A stretch of DNA of 54,862 nt, taken from assembly GCF_001552675.1 (NCBI RefSeq), contig NZ_BCRQ01000009.1, positions 1-54,862 of the forward strand, read 5' to 3'. Origin of the DNA: Alicyclobacillus sendaiensis NBRC 100866. Lineage in GTDB: Bacteria; Bacillota; Bacilli; Alicyclobacillales; Alicyclobacillaceae. Below the pieces are notes generated by a model. It made no database searches, was not told the DNA's origin, and saw only the letters and a program-made list of their open reading frames with translations. The position numbers and the translations under genes were made by a program. Below are positions 8,801-17,329 of this stretch, piece by piece. How positions within the stretch are numbered: position 1 is the first letter of the stretch; every line of letters starts with the position of its first letter.

Positions 8801-9486
8801 GGCGCGCGGATCCGGCGGAGCTCGCCGACGCCCGAGCCCGCGCTCAGGCTGCTGAGGCAGCGCACGCCGAGGCACAACAGCGGGTGGGGGCGTGCAGGCA
8901 GCAGCTTTCCGACGTGGAAGCCCGCCGCGCGCGCTTCGACGAGGTCAGCGGGAGGCTCGAGCAGGCCCGCGAATCGGCGCGGAGGCTGAAGGCGCTGAGC
9001 GACGTCCTGCGCGGCAATGCGTTTGTGCAGTTCGTGGGGCGCGAGGAGATGGCCGAAGTGGCGCGGCAGGCGTCGGAGCGGCTGGCTTCGCTCACCCACG
9101 GCCGTTACCGGCTCGTGTTGACGCCAACCGGCGATTTCGTGATGCGCGACGATCACTTGGGCGGCGTCGAGCGCCCAGTGTCGACGCTGTCCGGCGGCGA
9201 GACGTTTGTGACCTCGCTCTCGCTCGCCCTGGCGCTCTCCGCGCACATCCAACTGCGCGGACAGCATCCGCTCGAGTTTTTCTTCTTGGACGAGGGCTTT
9301 GGCACGCTCGATCCCGAGCTGCTCGACGTGGTCATGTCGTCGCTCGAGCGGCTCCGAGAGGAGCGGATGGCCATTGGGCTCATCAGCCACGTGCCGGAGC
9401 TCCGCGAACGGGTGCCACGCCGGCTGATGGTCGAGCCGGCGGAGCCCGGCGGCCGCGGGACGCGGGTGCGGCTGGAATACGCGTGA
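5830..9486 (+). CDS. sbcC: exonuclease subunit SbcC (Rad50-type ATPase)
   Basis: This 1218-residue SMC-like ATPase partners SbcD. Walker A GPTGSGKST lies at 35-43. Two very long Ala/Glu/Arg-rich coiled-coil arms follow, with the zinc hook CPVC (Cys593, Cys596) almost exactly at the centre. The ABC signature LSGGE (from 1120) and Walker B FFFLDEGFGTLD (Asp1154, Glu1155) lie near the C-terminus. The start overlaps the end of sbcD by 4 nt. The extreme GC and Ala/Glu bias of the arms produces long spurious frames on other strands. Confidence 0.95.
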   Translation: MRPIRLVVQGLRSYRERQEIDFQALTEHGLFGIFGPTGSGKSTILDAITLALFGSSARASRHTQGTVNPLEARMEILFEFEIGTGARRRRYRVERAFKRGQSPFSALSAASRLLQLEEAGGLVVVAEGAREVDAAIEAILGLKEEDFTRAVVLPQGQFAEFLHLSGADRGKMLERLFGLERYGKKLSEKVSLRLAEAAQEVGQLEAALAEMGDASEEALARAQSALAEANQALAKAEAERREAEARLRDLERVAELDAARRQAEDEANRLRERAEEVARLEGRLARHRRAEVLMPLVVAWEEAAAMAQAAQARADEARSNLLAAESRAEEAIRADAEATSRREAEEPALIAEQARLREAEALERAWADKARAAQEAERELASERARLARAEQSCADLEAKAVALRQALEDAERAFRAHHVPHEMRSALDELRRAHDAWRMAALARDEEAARLASRRTDVEQADHAWREAAAVRDGLLAESASAESRRAAHEGARPAHTRDALASLRTWYLRAEERVRELEQAEQAAAQARRRAEAADRARAQAEDVRSAREREAKSALESLERWRSERERRWAARQGQLIAELARQLVDGKPCPVCGATHHPSPALGGHEAAEVWTEDDDLALAEAEALWRAADEALREAERQYQAALAKAEAAAMEASRADEERARRLTALAELWTEAQGVAEETPPASVEGWRSHVRRVADEVAEAEAAWAAWEARAQELAAEAASIAERLEGANRSAVAAEERLKAARSEWERQRAIAAAAEEKVQAAEASLRRAAEAVLGDGMDGAAIAHAVEERLRRLEEDDKLAAEADERRTELADQLAQVGVRREEAERERREAERRVHEAEVRAAQLRAGADGDRARLDEMTAGRSVAEALAETQAALEGLRRAVAEALRAREAAEAARDKARTDAAQAEAALSESRRTEARAREALEAALAESGFATPGEVRDALLDEREVADAEGEIARYRDALQAVKQRLDDLARQLAGRRADPAELADARARAQAAEAAHAEAQQRVGACRQQLSDVEARRARFDEVSGRLEQARESARRLKALSDVLRGNAFVQFVGREEMAEVARQASERLASLTHGRYRLVLTPTGDFVMRDDHLGGVERPVSTLSGGETFVTSLSLALALSAHIQLRGQHPLEFFFLDEGFGTLDPELLDVVMSSLERLREERMAIGLISHVPELRERVPRRLMVEPAEPGGRGTRVRLEYA

Positions 9487-9506
9487 GGGAAATGGCGCGC
9501 GCAACA

Positions 9507-9526
9507 GGGCACCCGCGGGGGTGCCC
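9507..9526. terminator. 8-bp hairpin between convergent sbcC and the P-loop ATPase gene
   Basis: GGGCACCC (9507-9514) pairs perfectly with GGGTGCCC (9519-9526) around a GCGG loop, 20 nt after the sbcC stop. No T-run follows on either strand, so it may terminate weakly or act as an mRNA end-protecting hairpin for both convergent units. Confidence 0.5.
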
Positions 9527-9626
9527 AGAAGTGCCCTAGAATTGGACATGCATATGCGGGTGGACAGACGCAAGAGGACATCGCGCCGGGCGCGGCGGGG
9601 AGAAACGCTGCCGCAAAGGAGCCACG

Positions 9627-11120
9627 CTATGCGCGCGGGCGCTTCACGCCGCCTCGGCGCTTCATCCCAAACCCGTGCATGTAGATCTCCGGCGCGTTCA
9701 AACGGCCGTCCAGCCGCCGCTCCAGAATGCCGAGCTGGATTAACGCTTCGATCACGCCGCGAGGCTCGCGCGACGGCGGCGGCTCCGTCTCCGACCACTG
9801 TGCTCGTTGCAGGGCATCGATGAAGCGCTCCTCCGGGGCGGGGACCTCCACATTCTGGAACGCAGACGCGAGCGCGCTGACCCACGGATATTCCTCAAGG
9901 AGTTCCGCGATGCGTTCCTGAGACGTCTGCATCAGCGCGCCTTGAATGTTGATGGGGCGCAACAGGCGATCGCCCGGCAGCGCTTTGACGTCGAAACTCT
10001 CCAACTCTCGTTCGGCCGCAAACGCGAAGAGTTTGATGAACGGGCGAGGAGCAATCTGCCCTTCTGCATCCATCAGGTGATTGGGTATCCATCGAAACGT
10101 GATGCCTTTGCGCGCGTTTGCACCCATAAACGGGCCCACCATCTCATCGATGAAAGCTTTGTGCAGATGCTCGTGGTGCGTGGGCAGGTAGCCCAGCTGC
10201 TCGTCTTCTCCTTCGATGATGTCAGGGATGCGAACAACGTAGTCGTGCATCGGTGGCTCGAGGTTTGCCAGTCGCTTGATGAGCAACTGATACAGTTCAT
10301 TGGGCGTCCAGTTCAGGCTGACCTGGTGTCCCGAATACTTCGAGGCGTCCGGAAAACGCAATTTGTCCATGCTGAAAAGGTCGGATCGCAGAAAGATTTT
10401 CGGGCGAATACGTCGCCATCTCCGCCACCGGTCAAGCCAAAACGCCAACAATTCCCGGATGGGCGAAAACAGGCTGTGGTAATCCTTGACCAGACGGTCG
10501 AGTTCATCGTAGGTCACGAATAGCCATTGATTGGTCTCGGTAAGGTACTCGTCCAACTCATCAAGAATGTCATTGGCGAGTTCCATGTTCTCGCGGATCT
10601 GAGGGAACCATTCGGACACGTGGGAGCGGTTCCTTTCCAATCCAGCGCGCCAGACATCCGAGATCCGGTGACGAAGGACCTCCTTGACCTCGTGCGTACC
10701 GTCGCGCAGCAGGCACGCGAGCAGAAGTCCTATCCAAAATGCCCTCCACCAGAGAGCGTCCGATTCGTCCACTTCGCTTTGCAGGACGTCGGGGGCGGGG
10801 AAAAAACGGTCCTGATCCACTCGCCCGTAACCGCGAATCCAGCATGCTCGATCCCATGCAATAGATACCGGATGTCTCAGCGTCTGCAGGATACTCGACG
10901 GTCCACCCGGGAGGTTCAGCACGTGAAACAGGGCGGACTTGCCGACTCCACGTCCGCCGAGGATGAGCAGGATGTCTGGGTCGAGCACATTCCGATAGTC
11001 GTCGACAACCAAGAAGTTGCGGAAGAACGACTTTGGGTCACGCGTGTCGTATTCTGCGTTTCCAGGGCCGATGGTTTTCAGTTGCTCGAGAAGGATGCGT
11101 TTGTCCCACAAGGAAATCAA
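9627..11120 (-). CDS. large P-loop ATPase, third gene of the HEPN/ParA-like operon
   Basis: This protein has up to 497 residues and one clear nucleotide-binding domain. Walker A GGRGVGKS is at 55-62 after LLIL, and the Walker B candidate is FVTYDELD (201-208, Asp205-Glu206). The C-terminal half shows no motif I recognise. The overall style resembles STAND/AAA-like ATPases used as sensors in bacterial defence, but no named family is certain. The TTG start overlaps the stop of the ParA-like gene in TTGA; a TTG three codons later sits better behind AGGGG. GC content is visibly lower than in sbcC beside it, consistent with horizontal acquisition. Confidence 0.75.
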   Translation of the reverse strand: MISLWDKRILLEQLKTIGPGNAEYDTRDPKSFFRNFLVVDDYRNVLDPDILLILGGRGVGKSALFHVLNLPGGPSSILQTLRHPVSIAWDRACWIRGYGRVDQDRFFPAPDVLQSEVDESDALWWRAFWIGLLLACLLRDGTHEVKEVLRHRISDVWRAGLERNRSHVSEWFPQIRENMELANDILDELDEYLTETNQWLFVTYDELDRLVKDYHSLFSPIRELLAFWLDRWRRWRRIRPKIFLRSDLFSMDKLRFPDASKYSGHQVSLNWTPNELYQLLIKRLANLEPPMHDYVVRIPDIIEGEDEQLGYLPTHHEHLHKAFIDEMVGPFMGANARKGITFRWIPNHLMDAEGQIAPRPFIKLFAFAAERELESFDVKALPGDRLLRPINIQGALMQTSQERIAELLEEYPWVSALASAFQNVEVPAPEERFIDALQRAQWSETEPPPSREPRGVIEALIQLGILERRLDGRLNAPEIYMHGFGMKRRGGVKRPRA

Positions 11121-12517
11121 CCCCTAGAACGAGGGTGAACAAACCGATTGAACAAAGAGGTGAGTCGCTCGGCCAATTCTGTGTACGGCTGCGACGTTAA
11201 GATACCGACGAGCGCTTTTACCCGCACGGTATCATCTTCTCCCATTCTCAACAAGCGCAAATCGGCTCGAAGATTTTCATTCCAAGGAACAACCACGGGA
11301 TGAAAGGGAGCCTCGGGATCGTTTTCGTTCGGTACCGCGATGTCATCTGGTTCCTCAGGGTCCTGCTCTGGATAATAGTGGCGTTGGAACACGTCGTACG
11401 CTGTTTCACGAAACATGCGTGTCTCATGGGTGAAGTTAACGTGGGATGGCCCTGGCGCCATCGCATGAACCAGCACGACAGGAACGGGCTCTCGAACACC
11501 ATGCCCGGAGAGGGCTTGAATCACAGGGACGAGTCCCGCCCACGTCTGTCGAGATTGATTCCCCAGCAAGACGACTGCGTGGGACAGTTGCGTCATGGCG
11601 AGACCGCCGAGATCGTGAAAACCGGCCCGAGAGTCGATGAACAGAACGTCAAGATCATACGCGTCCGCGAATTCGGTGAGAAGTTGCTGCATCGTGTCTC
11701 GAATGACCCTGGACATCTGATGTTGAAAATCCAGTCTGGCGAGCTTTTCGAGATAGGCAGAATTCACATGTCCGGCAGGTATCACCCGAATCGGATGGCC
11801 ATCTCCAATCAGGTGGCGGTCGATGACGGACAAGACGCTGGTCGGAAGCGTAAAATGCGCACCAAGTACCGGCTTGTTGATGAGGTAGTCGATGACGCCC
11901 ATCGATATGCTGCCGTCAGGAAAGAAGATAGAACCAAGGCCTGGAGCTTCGAGATCCAAGTCGATCATTCCCACTCGAAACCCGCGACGGGCGAGCAACA
12001 GACCCACAGCCGCGAGCGCGGTCGTGCGTCCTTGGCCACCCTTGAAAGAGTAGAACGTGATAATGGCAGGACGCCTTCCATCGTCCACTTCAGCCACAGA
12101 CCATGGGAGTTCCCAATCCAGCGAACCCTGCGCCCTCCAATACTCTTTCGCAACGCGCCTCTCAAGGATATAGACAGTGCAATTCAGCGAGGAACCTTTT
12201 TCGCGTTTGAGCCAATCGGCTTGTTCGCGCTCCATCCTTATGGTCCGTTCCAGGGAAGCGAGAACGTCATCGTCTGGGTCCGAAATCCAGATGTCGTTCG
12301 CAAAAAATGGACCAAGCTTTTTGGAGAGCGTGCTCTGCGTTTCGTCCACCGTCGCGCGGTCGATGTGCACGCCTGCAGCAGGCTCGACGAACAGCGTGAT
12401 CTTCCCTTGCACGTCGCGAATCAATGTGACGCTCCTGCACGATGCCAGGAAAACGTCGACCTCTAACAGAGCATCCCACGCCACCTGCAACACGTTATCA
12501 AAGAAAACGTCAACCAA
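11117..12517 (-). CDS. ParA/MinD-like ATPase with KGGxGR variant P-loop
   Basis: This 466-residue protein has a novel-looking N-terminal region of about 150 residues followed by a ParA/MinD-type fold. The signature FYSFKGGQGRTT puts the deviant Walker A at 159-166. The first signature Lys is kept, but the P-loop Lys (GKT in ParA) is Arg. MIDLDLEAPG (Walker A' region, Asp186 and Asp188) and VLFIDSRAG (291-299) follow in the expected order. TTG at 12517 is chosen because AAGGAGG lies 7 nt upstream; GTG at 12523 would be too close to it. The gene overlaps the HEPN stop by 8 nt and its own stop overlaps the next start. Chromosome partitioning is unlikely, since no ParB or parS is seen. Confidence 0.8.
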   Translation of the reverse strand: MVDVFFDNVLQVAWDALLEVDVFLASCRSVTLIRDVQGKITLFVEPAAGVHIDRATVDETQSTLSKKLGPFFANDIWISDPDDDVLASLERTIRMEREQADWLKREKGSSLNCTVYILERRVAKEYWRAQGSLDWELPWSVAEVDDGRRPAIITFYSFKGGQGRTTALAAVGLLLARRGFRVGMIDLDLEAPGLGSIFFPDGSISMGVIDYLINKPVLGAHFTLPTSVLSVIDRHLIGDGHPIRVIPAGHVNSAYLEKLARLDFQHQMSRVIRDTMQQLLTEFADAYDLDVLFIDSRAGFHDLGGLAMTQLSHAVVLLGNQSRQTWAGLVPVIQALSGHGVREPVPVVLVHAMAPGPSHVNFTHETRMFRETAYDVFQRHYYPEQDPEEPDDIAVPNENDPEAPFHPVVVPWNENLRADLRLLRMGEDDTVRVKALVGILTSQPYTELAERLTSLFNRFVHPRSRG

Positions 12518-12935
12518 GGTCACTCCTCCTTAAATATCCACTTAGCACCATTTCCAAAAGGGTTTTTTGATAAATCTCCTCGGCGAGCTCAAGTACGGCA
12601 CGTGCGAGGTCGGGCCGCCATCGTCCGGTGGCCCAATACCGTCGGTCGGGATGGCCCTTAGCCAGCTCTGTGGAGTCGATGGCGAAACTGGACAAGAAGG
12701 AGTGAAGTTTGGGCTGCAGGCGTATGGATCGGTTCAGCCCCTCCTGTTGTAATTTCCTGAGATTGTGTCCGAATTGACGAGGGTTGGAATGTCGATCGAA
12801 AACTTCGATCATCGCTTTCATGGAACATTCGGCGACATAACCCGCCAAATACACCGCATTATCAAACCGCTGGTTGCCAAACAATAACTTGGAGTCGCGA
12901 AGGTGACGCGTTGCGGCTTGTGCATAAGCGTCCAT
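12510..12935 (-). CDS. HEPN-domain protein
   Basis: This is a 141-residue all-helical protein. The N-terminal pattern, HLRDSKLLF followed by FDNAVYLAGYVAECSMKAMI, is typical of HEPN domains, and the later GHNLRKL (56-62) matches the conserved His-x-Leu element of that superfamily. Many HEPN proteins are RNases with an R-x4-6-H pair. Here RQFGH (53-57) has only three residues between, while RLQPKLH (72-78) fits R-x5-H but lies further along, so catalysis is uncertain. It is the first gene of a coupled three-gene operon with ParA-like and P-loop ATPases. An effector role (RNase or toxin) is inferred from that context. Confidence 0.8.
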   Translation of the reverse strand: MDAYAQAATRHLRDSKLLFGNQRFDNAVYLAGYVAECSMKAMIEVFDRHSNPRQFGHNLRKLQQEGLNRSIRLQPKLHSFLSSFAIDSTELAKGHPDRRYWATGRWRPDLARAVLELAEEIYQKTLLEMVLSGYLRRSDLG

Positions 12936-12997
12936 TTGATGGTGGCCGACCTCGCCCTCACATCAGGATTCTCGTACACGCAGGTCACGAAAACCTA

Positions 12998-13010
12998 GCA
13001 CAGACTGTGC
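12998..13010. promoter_or_regulatory. palindromic candidate operator upstream of the HEPN operon
   Basis: GCACAGACTGTGC is a perfect palindrome with 6-bp arms around one base, about 63 nt upstream of the HEPN ATG. It lies where a repressor could control the operon. No regulator gene adjoins it, and I could not define a clear -35/-10 pair. Confidence 0.35.
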
Positions 13011-13154
13011 AATGGCCAGGTTGAGTCCGAGTAGAACATTCGCCCGTGGAGATAGGACGACATTCTGCGTGTGCTCTTCATCTTCCTTCTGAAAAAGGAT
13101 ATGGGGGCGCCGTGGAACCTCGCAATCCTTCGCTGTATGAATCGCGCTCCTCCC

Positions 13155-14399
13155 TCACACATCCGATGCCCGGCCATGCGCCTGGCTCCTCGGCCATCCG
13201 GCGGCGTCCCGGATCGCCCGCGCATATCCTGCGAAAGCAGCCGTGGCCAGGGCGCACGCGCCCGTCGCTGTCCAGAGAATCGGGGAGATGCCGGCGAGAT
13301 CGAACAGGTGGCCGAAAGCGACCGGCCCCATCAGGCTCCCGACGTTGCCGATGGCGCCGACGAGTCCCAGATAAAACGCCGCGTGGCGACCGGTGATCTG
13401 GGTGAGGAGGGCCGGCACTGTCGGCGCGTTCAGCATCTCGCCGAAAGTGGCCACCACCATGCCGGCCACGAGCGCGGCATACGCCCGATGGGCGACGGCC
13501 ATGCCGGAAAACGCGGCGGCGTAGAGCAGGCCGCTCATCACGAGCTGTGCCGCTGGCGTCTGAACCACGCGGCGCTTCAGCCATCCGGTCAGCGGCTGGC
13601 CGACGAGGATGAGAAGGCCGTTCACGGTCCAGAGCACGCTGTACGCGTCCGGCTGATGGCCGGTCTGGTTGAGGTATGGCGCCACGCCTGAGTTCCAGGC
13701 GGCGAGCGCGAGATTCAGGGCCAGCGTGCCTGCGCCGAGCAGCGCATAGACGCGATAGTTTCGCAGGAGATGCCGGGCCGACGCATCGACCTGCGGCATG
13801 GCGTCGACGAGCACGTCCTCCGCGTCAGGCCCAAGCTTGCGCAGAAAACGCCACATGAACACGGCAAACGACATGGTGAGGCAGCCGTTCAGGAAGAACG
13901 TGAGCAAAAACGAGACGGACGCAATCAAGCCCGCGAGCGCGGTGCCGACGGCAATGCCGATGTTCGTCATCACGTACATGGTGTTGAAGAGCCTGGCGCT
14001 GACCGATTTCCAGCGGTTGCCCACGAAGGCGTTCAGCGCGGGTTGCGTGGCGGAGATGAGAAAACTGTTGGCGGCGATGGTCGCGGCGTAGGGCAGAAGC
14101 GAATGCGCCAACATGAGGCTCCACTGTGCCATCGCGGTCAGCAGCAAGGATCCGACGATGAGCCGCATGGGCCCGAGGCGATGATACAGGGCTCCGCCGG
14201 CGAACTGTCCGAGGGCTCCGGCGAGCGACTGGCCGAAGAGCACCCAACCTGCGGCTGCGTAGTCGCCGTGGAGCACGTTGTGGACGTAGATGGTGGTGAG
14301 CGGCCAAATGAAAGCGCTGCCCATCGCGTTGAACAAGCGTGCGACGAGGAACGCGTACGACTCTCGTGGTAGCGGTGTCACCGAACGACGCGACTTCAT
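13155..14399 (-). CDS. MFS transporter, probable multidrug-type exporter
   Basis: This 414-residue protein is an integral membrane transporter with about 12 hydrophobic segments in two halves separated by a polar central loop (near 190-210). The segment LYHRLGPMRLIVG after the second helix is the MFS cytoplasmic-loop signature region. The length and lack of substrate-specific features fit the DHA1-type drug or solute exporter group; the substrate is unknown. The ATG has AGGAG 10 nt upstream. It is divergent from copA with almost 400 nt between, and a GTTAAC-type inverted repeat lies upstream. Confidence 0.8.
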   Translation of the reverse strand: MKSRRSVTPLPRESYAFLVARLFNAMGSAFIWPLTTIYVHNVLHGDYAAAGWVLFGQSLAGALGQFAGGALYHRLGPMRLIVGSLLLTAMAQWSLMLAHSLLPYAATIAANSFLISATQPALNAFVGNRWKSVSARLFNTMYVMTNIGIAVGTALAGLIASVSFLLTFFLNGCLTMSFAVFMWRFLRKLGPDAEDVLVDAMPQVDASARHLLRNYRVYALLGAGTLALNLALAAWNSGVAPYLNQTGHQPDAYSVLWTVNGLLILVGQPLTGWLKRRVVQTPAAQLVMSGLLYAAAFSGMAVAHRAYAALVAGMVVATFGEMLNAPTVPALLTQITGRHAAFYLGLVGAIGNVGSLMGPVAFGHLFDLAGISPILWTATGACALATAAFAGYARAIRDAAGWPRSQAHGRASDV

Positions 14400-14452
14400 A
14401 ACGGGTACTCCTGCGTCCGACGTATGGGCCCGTGCGACAGGCCGATTCTAAA

Positions 14453-14468
14453 GTTAACGCTTGTTTAC
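14453..14468 (-). promoter_or_regulatory. candidate LacI/GntR-type operator upstream of the MFS gene
   Basis: GTTAACGCTTGTTTAC is an inverted repeat of GTTAAC and GTTTAC half-sites (one mismatch) around GCTT, 54 nt upstream of the MFS start. The symmetry suggests a dimeric regulator. No regulator gene is adjacent, so this is tentative. Confidence 0.3.
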
Positions 14469-14629
14469 GAGCCTTGCAACCGCACGAAGGCCGCGCCGGA
14501 GCGACTCGGGTGCGGCGGCCCCTGCGGGGGCGGGCGGGGCTTCGCCAAGGGCATGCTCCAGCATCCGGCGACAAGGCGCGAGTGGGCGATGCGGGCCGGA
14601 AGACTTCCCGGGCCCAGGAGCAATGCCCC

Positions 14630-14658
14630 TTGACGTCTATACCCTACTGGGGTATGGT
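14630..14658 (+). promoter_or_regulatory. copA promoter with overlapping CsoR-type copper operator
   Basis: TTGACG (14630-14635) and TATGGT (14653-14658) are spaced by 17 nt, a good sigma-A promoter. The spacer and -10 carry the GC-centred pseudo-palindrome TACCCTACTGGGGTA (within 14638-14657), which closely matches CsoR operators in front of Bacillus copZA. Cu(I) binding to CsoR would derepress copA. The leader to the copA ATG is about 135 nt and has no supported gene. The rest of 14400-14794 holds only the MFS upstream region. Confidence 0.75.
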
Positions 14659-14794
14659 GAGATCAGAAGATGCCGAGCGCAGAGCTTGCCTGGGCCGATG
14701 GTGCGCTTCTTGGCGAGGGCGCTCGGCCACACGGGCATGCAGAGGCGCGGAGCGTTTCGGTTTTTGGCCTCGAGCCGCGGATTGGGGTGAAAAC

Positions 14795-17176
14795 ATGGCG
14801 GAGACTCGCGAACTCACGCTTCCTATCGAAGGCATGACGTGCGCGGCGTGTGCGGCGCGGATCGAGAAAAACCTGTCGAAGCTCCCGGGCGTGCAGGAGG
14901 TCAACGTGAACCTCGCGTCCGAGCGCGCGCGCGTGGTGGTTTCGCCTGACACGCCGTGGACCGAGATTGTCGAGAAAATCGAGAAGACGGGATATTCCGT
15001 GCCGCTGCGCGAGGTGGACCTGCGCATCACCGGCATGACGTGCGCGGCGTGCGCGGCGCGGATTGAGAAGGTGGTCGGGCGGCTGGACGCCGTGCAGGAG
15101 GTGAACGTCAACCTCGCGTCGGAGAAGGCGCGGGTGGCGTATGTGCCCGGCGTGATCGACGTGGACGACATCATCCGCGCGGTGGAGAAGGCGGGCTACG
15201 GCGCGGCCCTCGCGAGCGAAGTGGAGGCGGAGGAAGAGGCGCGCAAGCGCCAGGCGTATCGGCGCGATCTCGCCACGTTCACCCTCTCCGCCATCCTCAC
15301 GCTGCCGCTTGTCGTGCAGATGTTCGTCATGCTCGCGGGTGGGCGGCCGTTCCTGCCGAACTGGGCTGCGTGGCTGCTCGCGACGCCGGTCCAGTTCTTC
15401 GTCGGCTGGCGCTTCTACAAGGGCGCGTATCACGCGCTGCGCGGCGGCGCGGCGAACATGGACGTCCTCGTGGCGCTCGGCACCACGGTGGCCTACGCGT
15501 ACAGCGCGGTCCTCACCGTGGAGGGGCGCCCTGACGTCTACTTCGACAGCTCGGCGACGGTCGTGACGCTCATCTTCATGGGCAAGCTGCTCGAGGCGAG
15601 GGCCAAGGCGAGATCGAGCGCGGCCATTGCGTCGCTGGCGAAGCTCGGCGCCAAGGTGGCGCACGTCCTGCGGGACGGCGAAGAGACGGACGTCCCGGTC
15701 GAAGCGCTTCAGGTGGGCGATCTCGTCCGCGTCAAACCGGGCGAGCGGGTACCTGCCGATGGGGTGGTGACGGAAGGGATGACGGAGGTGGACGAGTCGT
15801 TTCTCACGGGCGAGCCGCTGCCGGTGGTGAAAGCGCCAGGGGACGAGGTGGTGGGTGCGTCGCTCAACCAGACGAATGCCTTCGTGATGCGCGTCACGAA
15901 GGTGGGCCGGGACACGGCGCTGGCGCAGGTCATTCGGCTGGTGGAGCGCGCCCAAGGGTCGAAGGCGCCGGTGCAGCGCCTGGCGGATCGCATCTCGGGC
16001 GTCTTTGTCCCGGCGGTGCTCGGGGTGGCGCTCCTCACGTTCCTCATCTGGGGCGCCTTCGGGCACTGGTCGCACGGGCTGTTTGCGGCCATCGCGGTGC
16101 TGGTCATCGCCTGCCCGTGCTCGCTGGGTCTCGCCACGCCGACGGCCATCATGGTGGGGACGGGGCTCGGCGCGGAGCTGGGCATCCTCGTGAAGGGCGG
16201 CGAGCATCTCGAAGCGGCCGCGCGCGTGGATACGGTCGTGATCGACAAGACGGGGACGCTGACGCTTGGCAAGCCGGTGGTGACCGCGGTGTGGGCGGCA
16301 GAAGGTGTCGCGGAAGACGAGGTGTTGCGGCTTGCGGCCGCGCTCGAGGCGCAGAGCGAGCATCCGCTCGGCCGCGCGGTGGTGGAGGCGGCGAAGGCGC
16401 GCGGCTTGGCGGTGCCGGCGGCGCGGGACGTGGCCGCCGTGCCGGGGCGCGGAATTGAAGGCGTGGTGGAGGGCGCGCGCGTGCGCGTCGGGAGCCCGAG
16501 CTGGCTGCAAGGCGCTGTGCGGGGCCTGTCGGAACCGGTGTGGCACAAGCTCGCTGGGCCTGGCCACACGGTGGTGCTGGTGGCGCGCGAGAAGGAGATG
16601 GTGGGCGCCATCGCCATGGCGGACGAAGTGAAGCCGGATGCTCGAGCGGCGATTGAGGCGCTGCGCGAGATGGGCGTGGACGTGTGGATGTTGACGGGCG
16701 ACGCGGAGGACACCGCGCGGGCCGTGGCGGAGCGCCTCGGCATTGCGCACGTGATGGCCGGGGTTCTGCCTGGCGACAAGGCGGCGAAGGTCGAGGCGCT
16801 GAGACAATCGGGGCGGGTCGTCGCGATGGTCGGGGATGGGATCAACGACGCGCCGGCGCTCGCGGCGGCGGACGTGGGCATGGCGATGGGCACGGGCGCG
16901 GACGTGGCGCTCGAGGTGGCGGGCCTCGCGCTGATGCGAGGCGACGTGGGGGCCGTCGTGGACGCGCTGCGCCTGTCCCGGGCGACGATGCGCAAGATCC
17001 GGCAGAACCTGTTTTGGGCGCTCGTCTACAACGTGCTCGGCATCCCGCTCGCGGCGTTTGGCATCCTGAGCCCCATCATCGCGGGGGCGGCGATGGCCAT
17101 GAGCTCGGTGAGCGTGGTGTCGAACAGCCTCCTGTTGCGGCGAACGCGGCTCGGCCGGCAGGCGCAGCCCGCGTGA
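14795..17176 (+). CDS. copA: Cu(I)-exporting P-type ATPase CopA
   Basis: This 793-residue P1B-type ATPase pumps Cu(I) out of the cytoplasm. Two N-terminal heavy-metal domains carry GMTCAAC (Cys16/Cys19 and Cys83/Cys86). The membrane metal site is CPC (440-442), the phosphorylation motif DKTGTLT starts at Asp484, and the hinge [10 protein letters not shown] lies near the C-terminal end of the ATP domain. The order and length match Bacillus CopA. The ATG at 14795 is chosen because it begins right before the first HMA domain; the much longer open frame upstream has no RBS and crosses the promoter. No copZ or csoR is in the window. Confidence 0.95.
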   Translation: MAETRELTLPIEGMTCAACAARIEKNLSKLPGVQEVNVNLASERARVVVSPDTPWTEIVEKIEKTGYSVPLREVDLRITGMTCAACAARIEKVVGRLDAVQEVNVNLASEKARVAYVPGVIDVDDIIRAVEKAGYGAALASEVEAEEEARKRQAYRRDLATFTLSAILTLPLVVQMFVMLAGGRPFLPNWAAWLLATPVQFFVGWRFYKGAYHALRGGAANMDVLVALGTTVAYAYSAVLTVEGRPDVYFDSSATVVTLIFMGKLLEARAKARSSAAIASLAKLGAKVAHVLRDGEETDVPVEALQVGDLVRVKPGERVPADGVVTEGMTEVDESFLTGEPLPVVKAPGDEVVGASLNQTNAFVMRVTKVGRDTALAQVIRLVERAQGSKAPVQRLADRISGVFVPAVLGVALLTFLIWGAFGHWSHGLFAAIAVLVIACPCSLGLATPTAIMVGTGLGAELGILVKGGEHLEAAARVDTVVIDKTGTLTLGKPVVTAVWAAEGVAEDEVLRLAAALEAQSEHPLGRAVVEAAKARGLAVPAARDVAAVPGRGIEGVVEGARVRVGSPSWLQGAVRGLSEPVWHKLAGPGHTVVLVAREKEMVGAIAMADEVKPDARAAIEALREMGVDVWMLTGDAEDTARAVAERLGIAHVMAGVLPGDKAAKVEALRQSGRVVAMVGDGINDAPALAAADVGMAMGTGADVALEVAGLALMRGDVGAVVDALRLSRATMRKIRQNLFWALVYNVLGIPLAAFGILSPIIAGAAMAMSSVSVVSNSLLLRRTRLGRQAQPA

Positions 17177-17329
17177 GGCGCGGGGCGCGAGGTCTCTGCG
17201 CGCACGTGAACCTCAATGGGTCCAAGGTTGCCTGACGGCCGGTTCGGCGCCCTCCCTAGCTCCCAAGCGCCATCCTCTTCAGGTACGAGGCGCTCATCGG
17301 GTTGGCGCCGCGGGGCGCTCCCGCCTTCG

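Noticed and set aside
11300-12466. 388-residue open frame opposite the ParA-like gene
   Set aside because: The minus-strand frame carries ordered ATPase motifs and coupled starts; this one has none.
11117-12517. Chromosome or plasmid partition gene (parA)
   Set aside because: No parB, no parS-like repeats, an altered P-loop and coupling to HEPN and another ATPase argue against partitioning.
14461-14790. Open frame in the copA leader
   Set aside because: It crosses the CsoR-type promoter, has no ribosome binding site and no recognisable domain.
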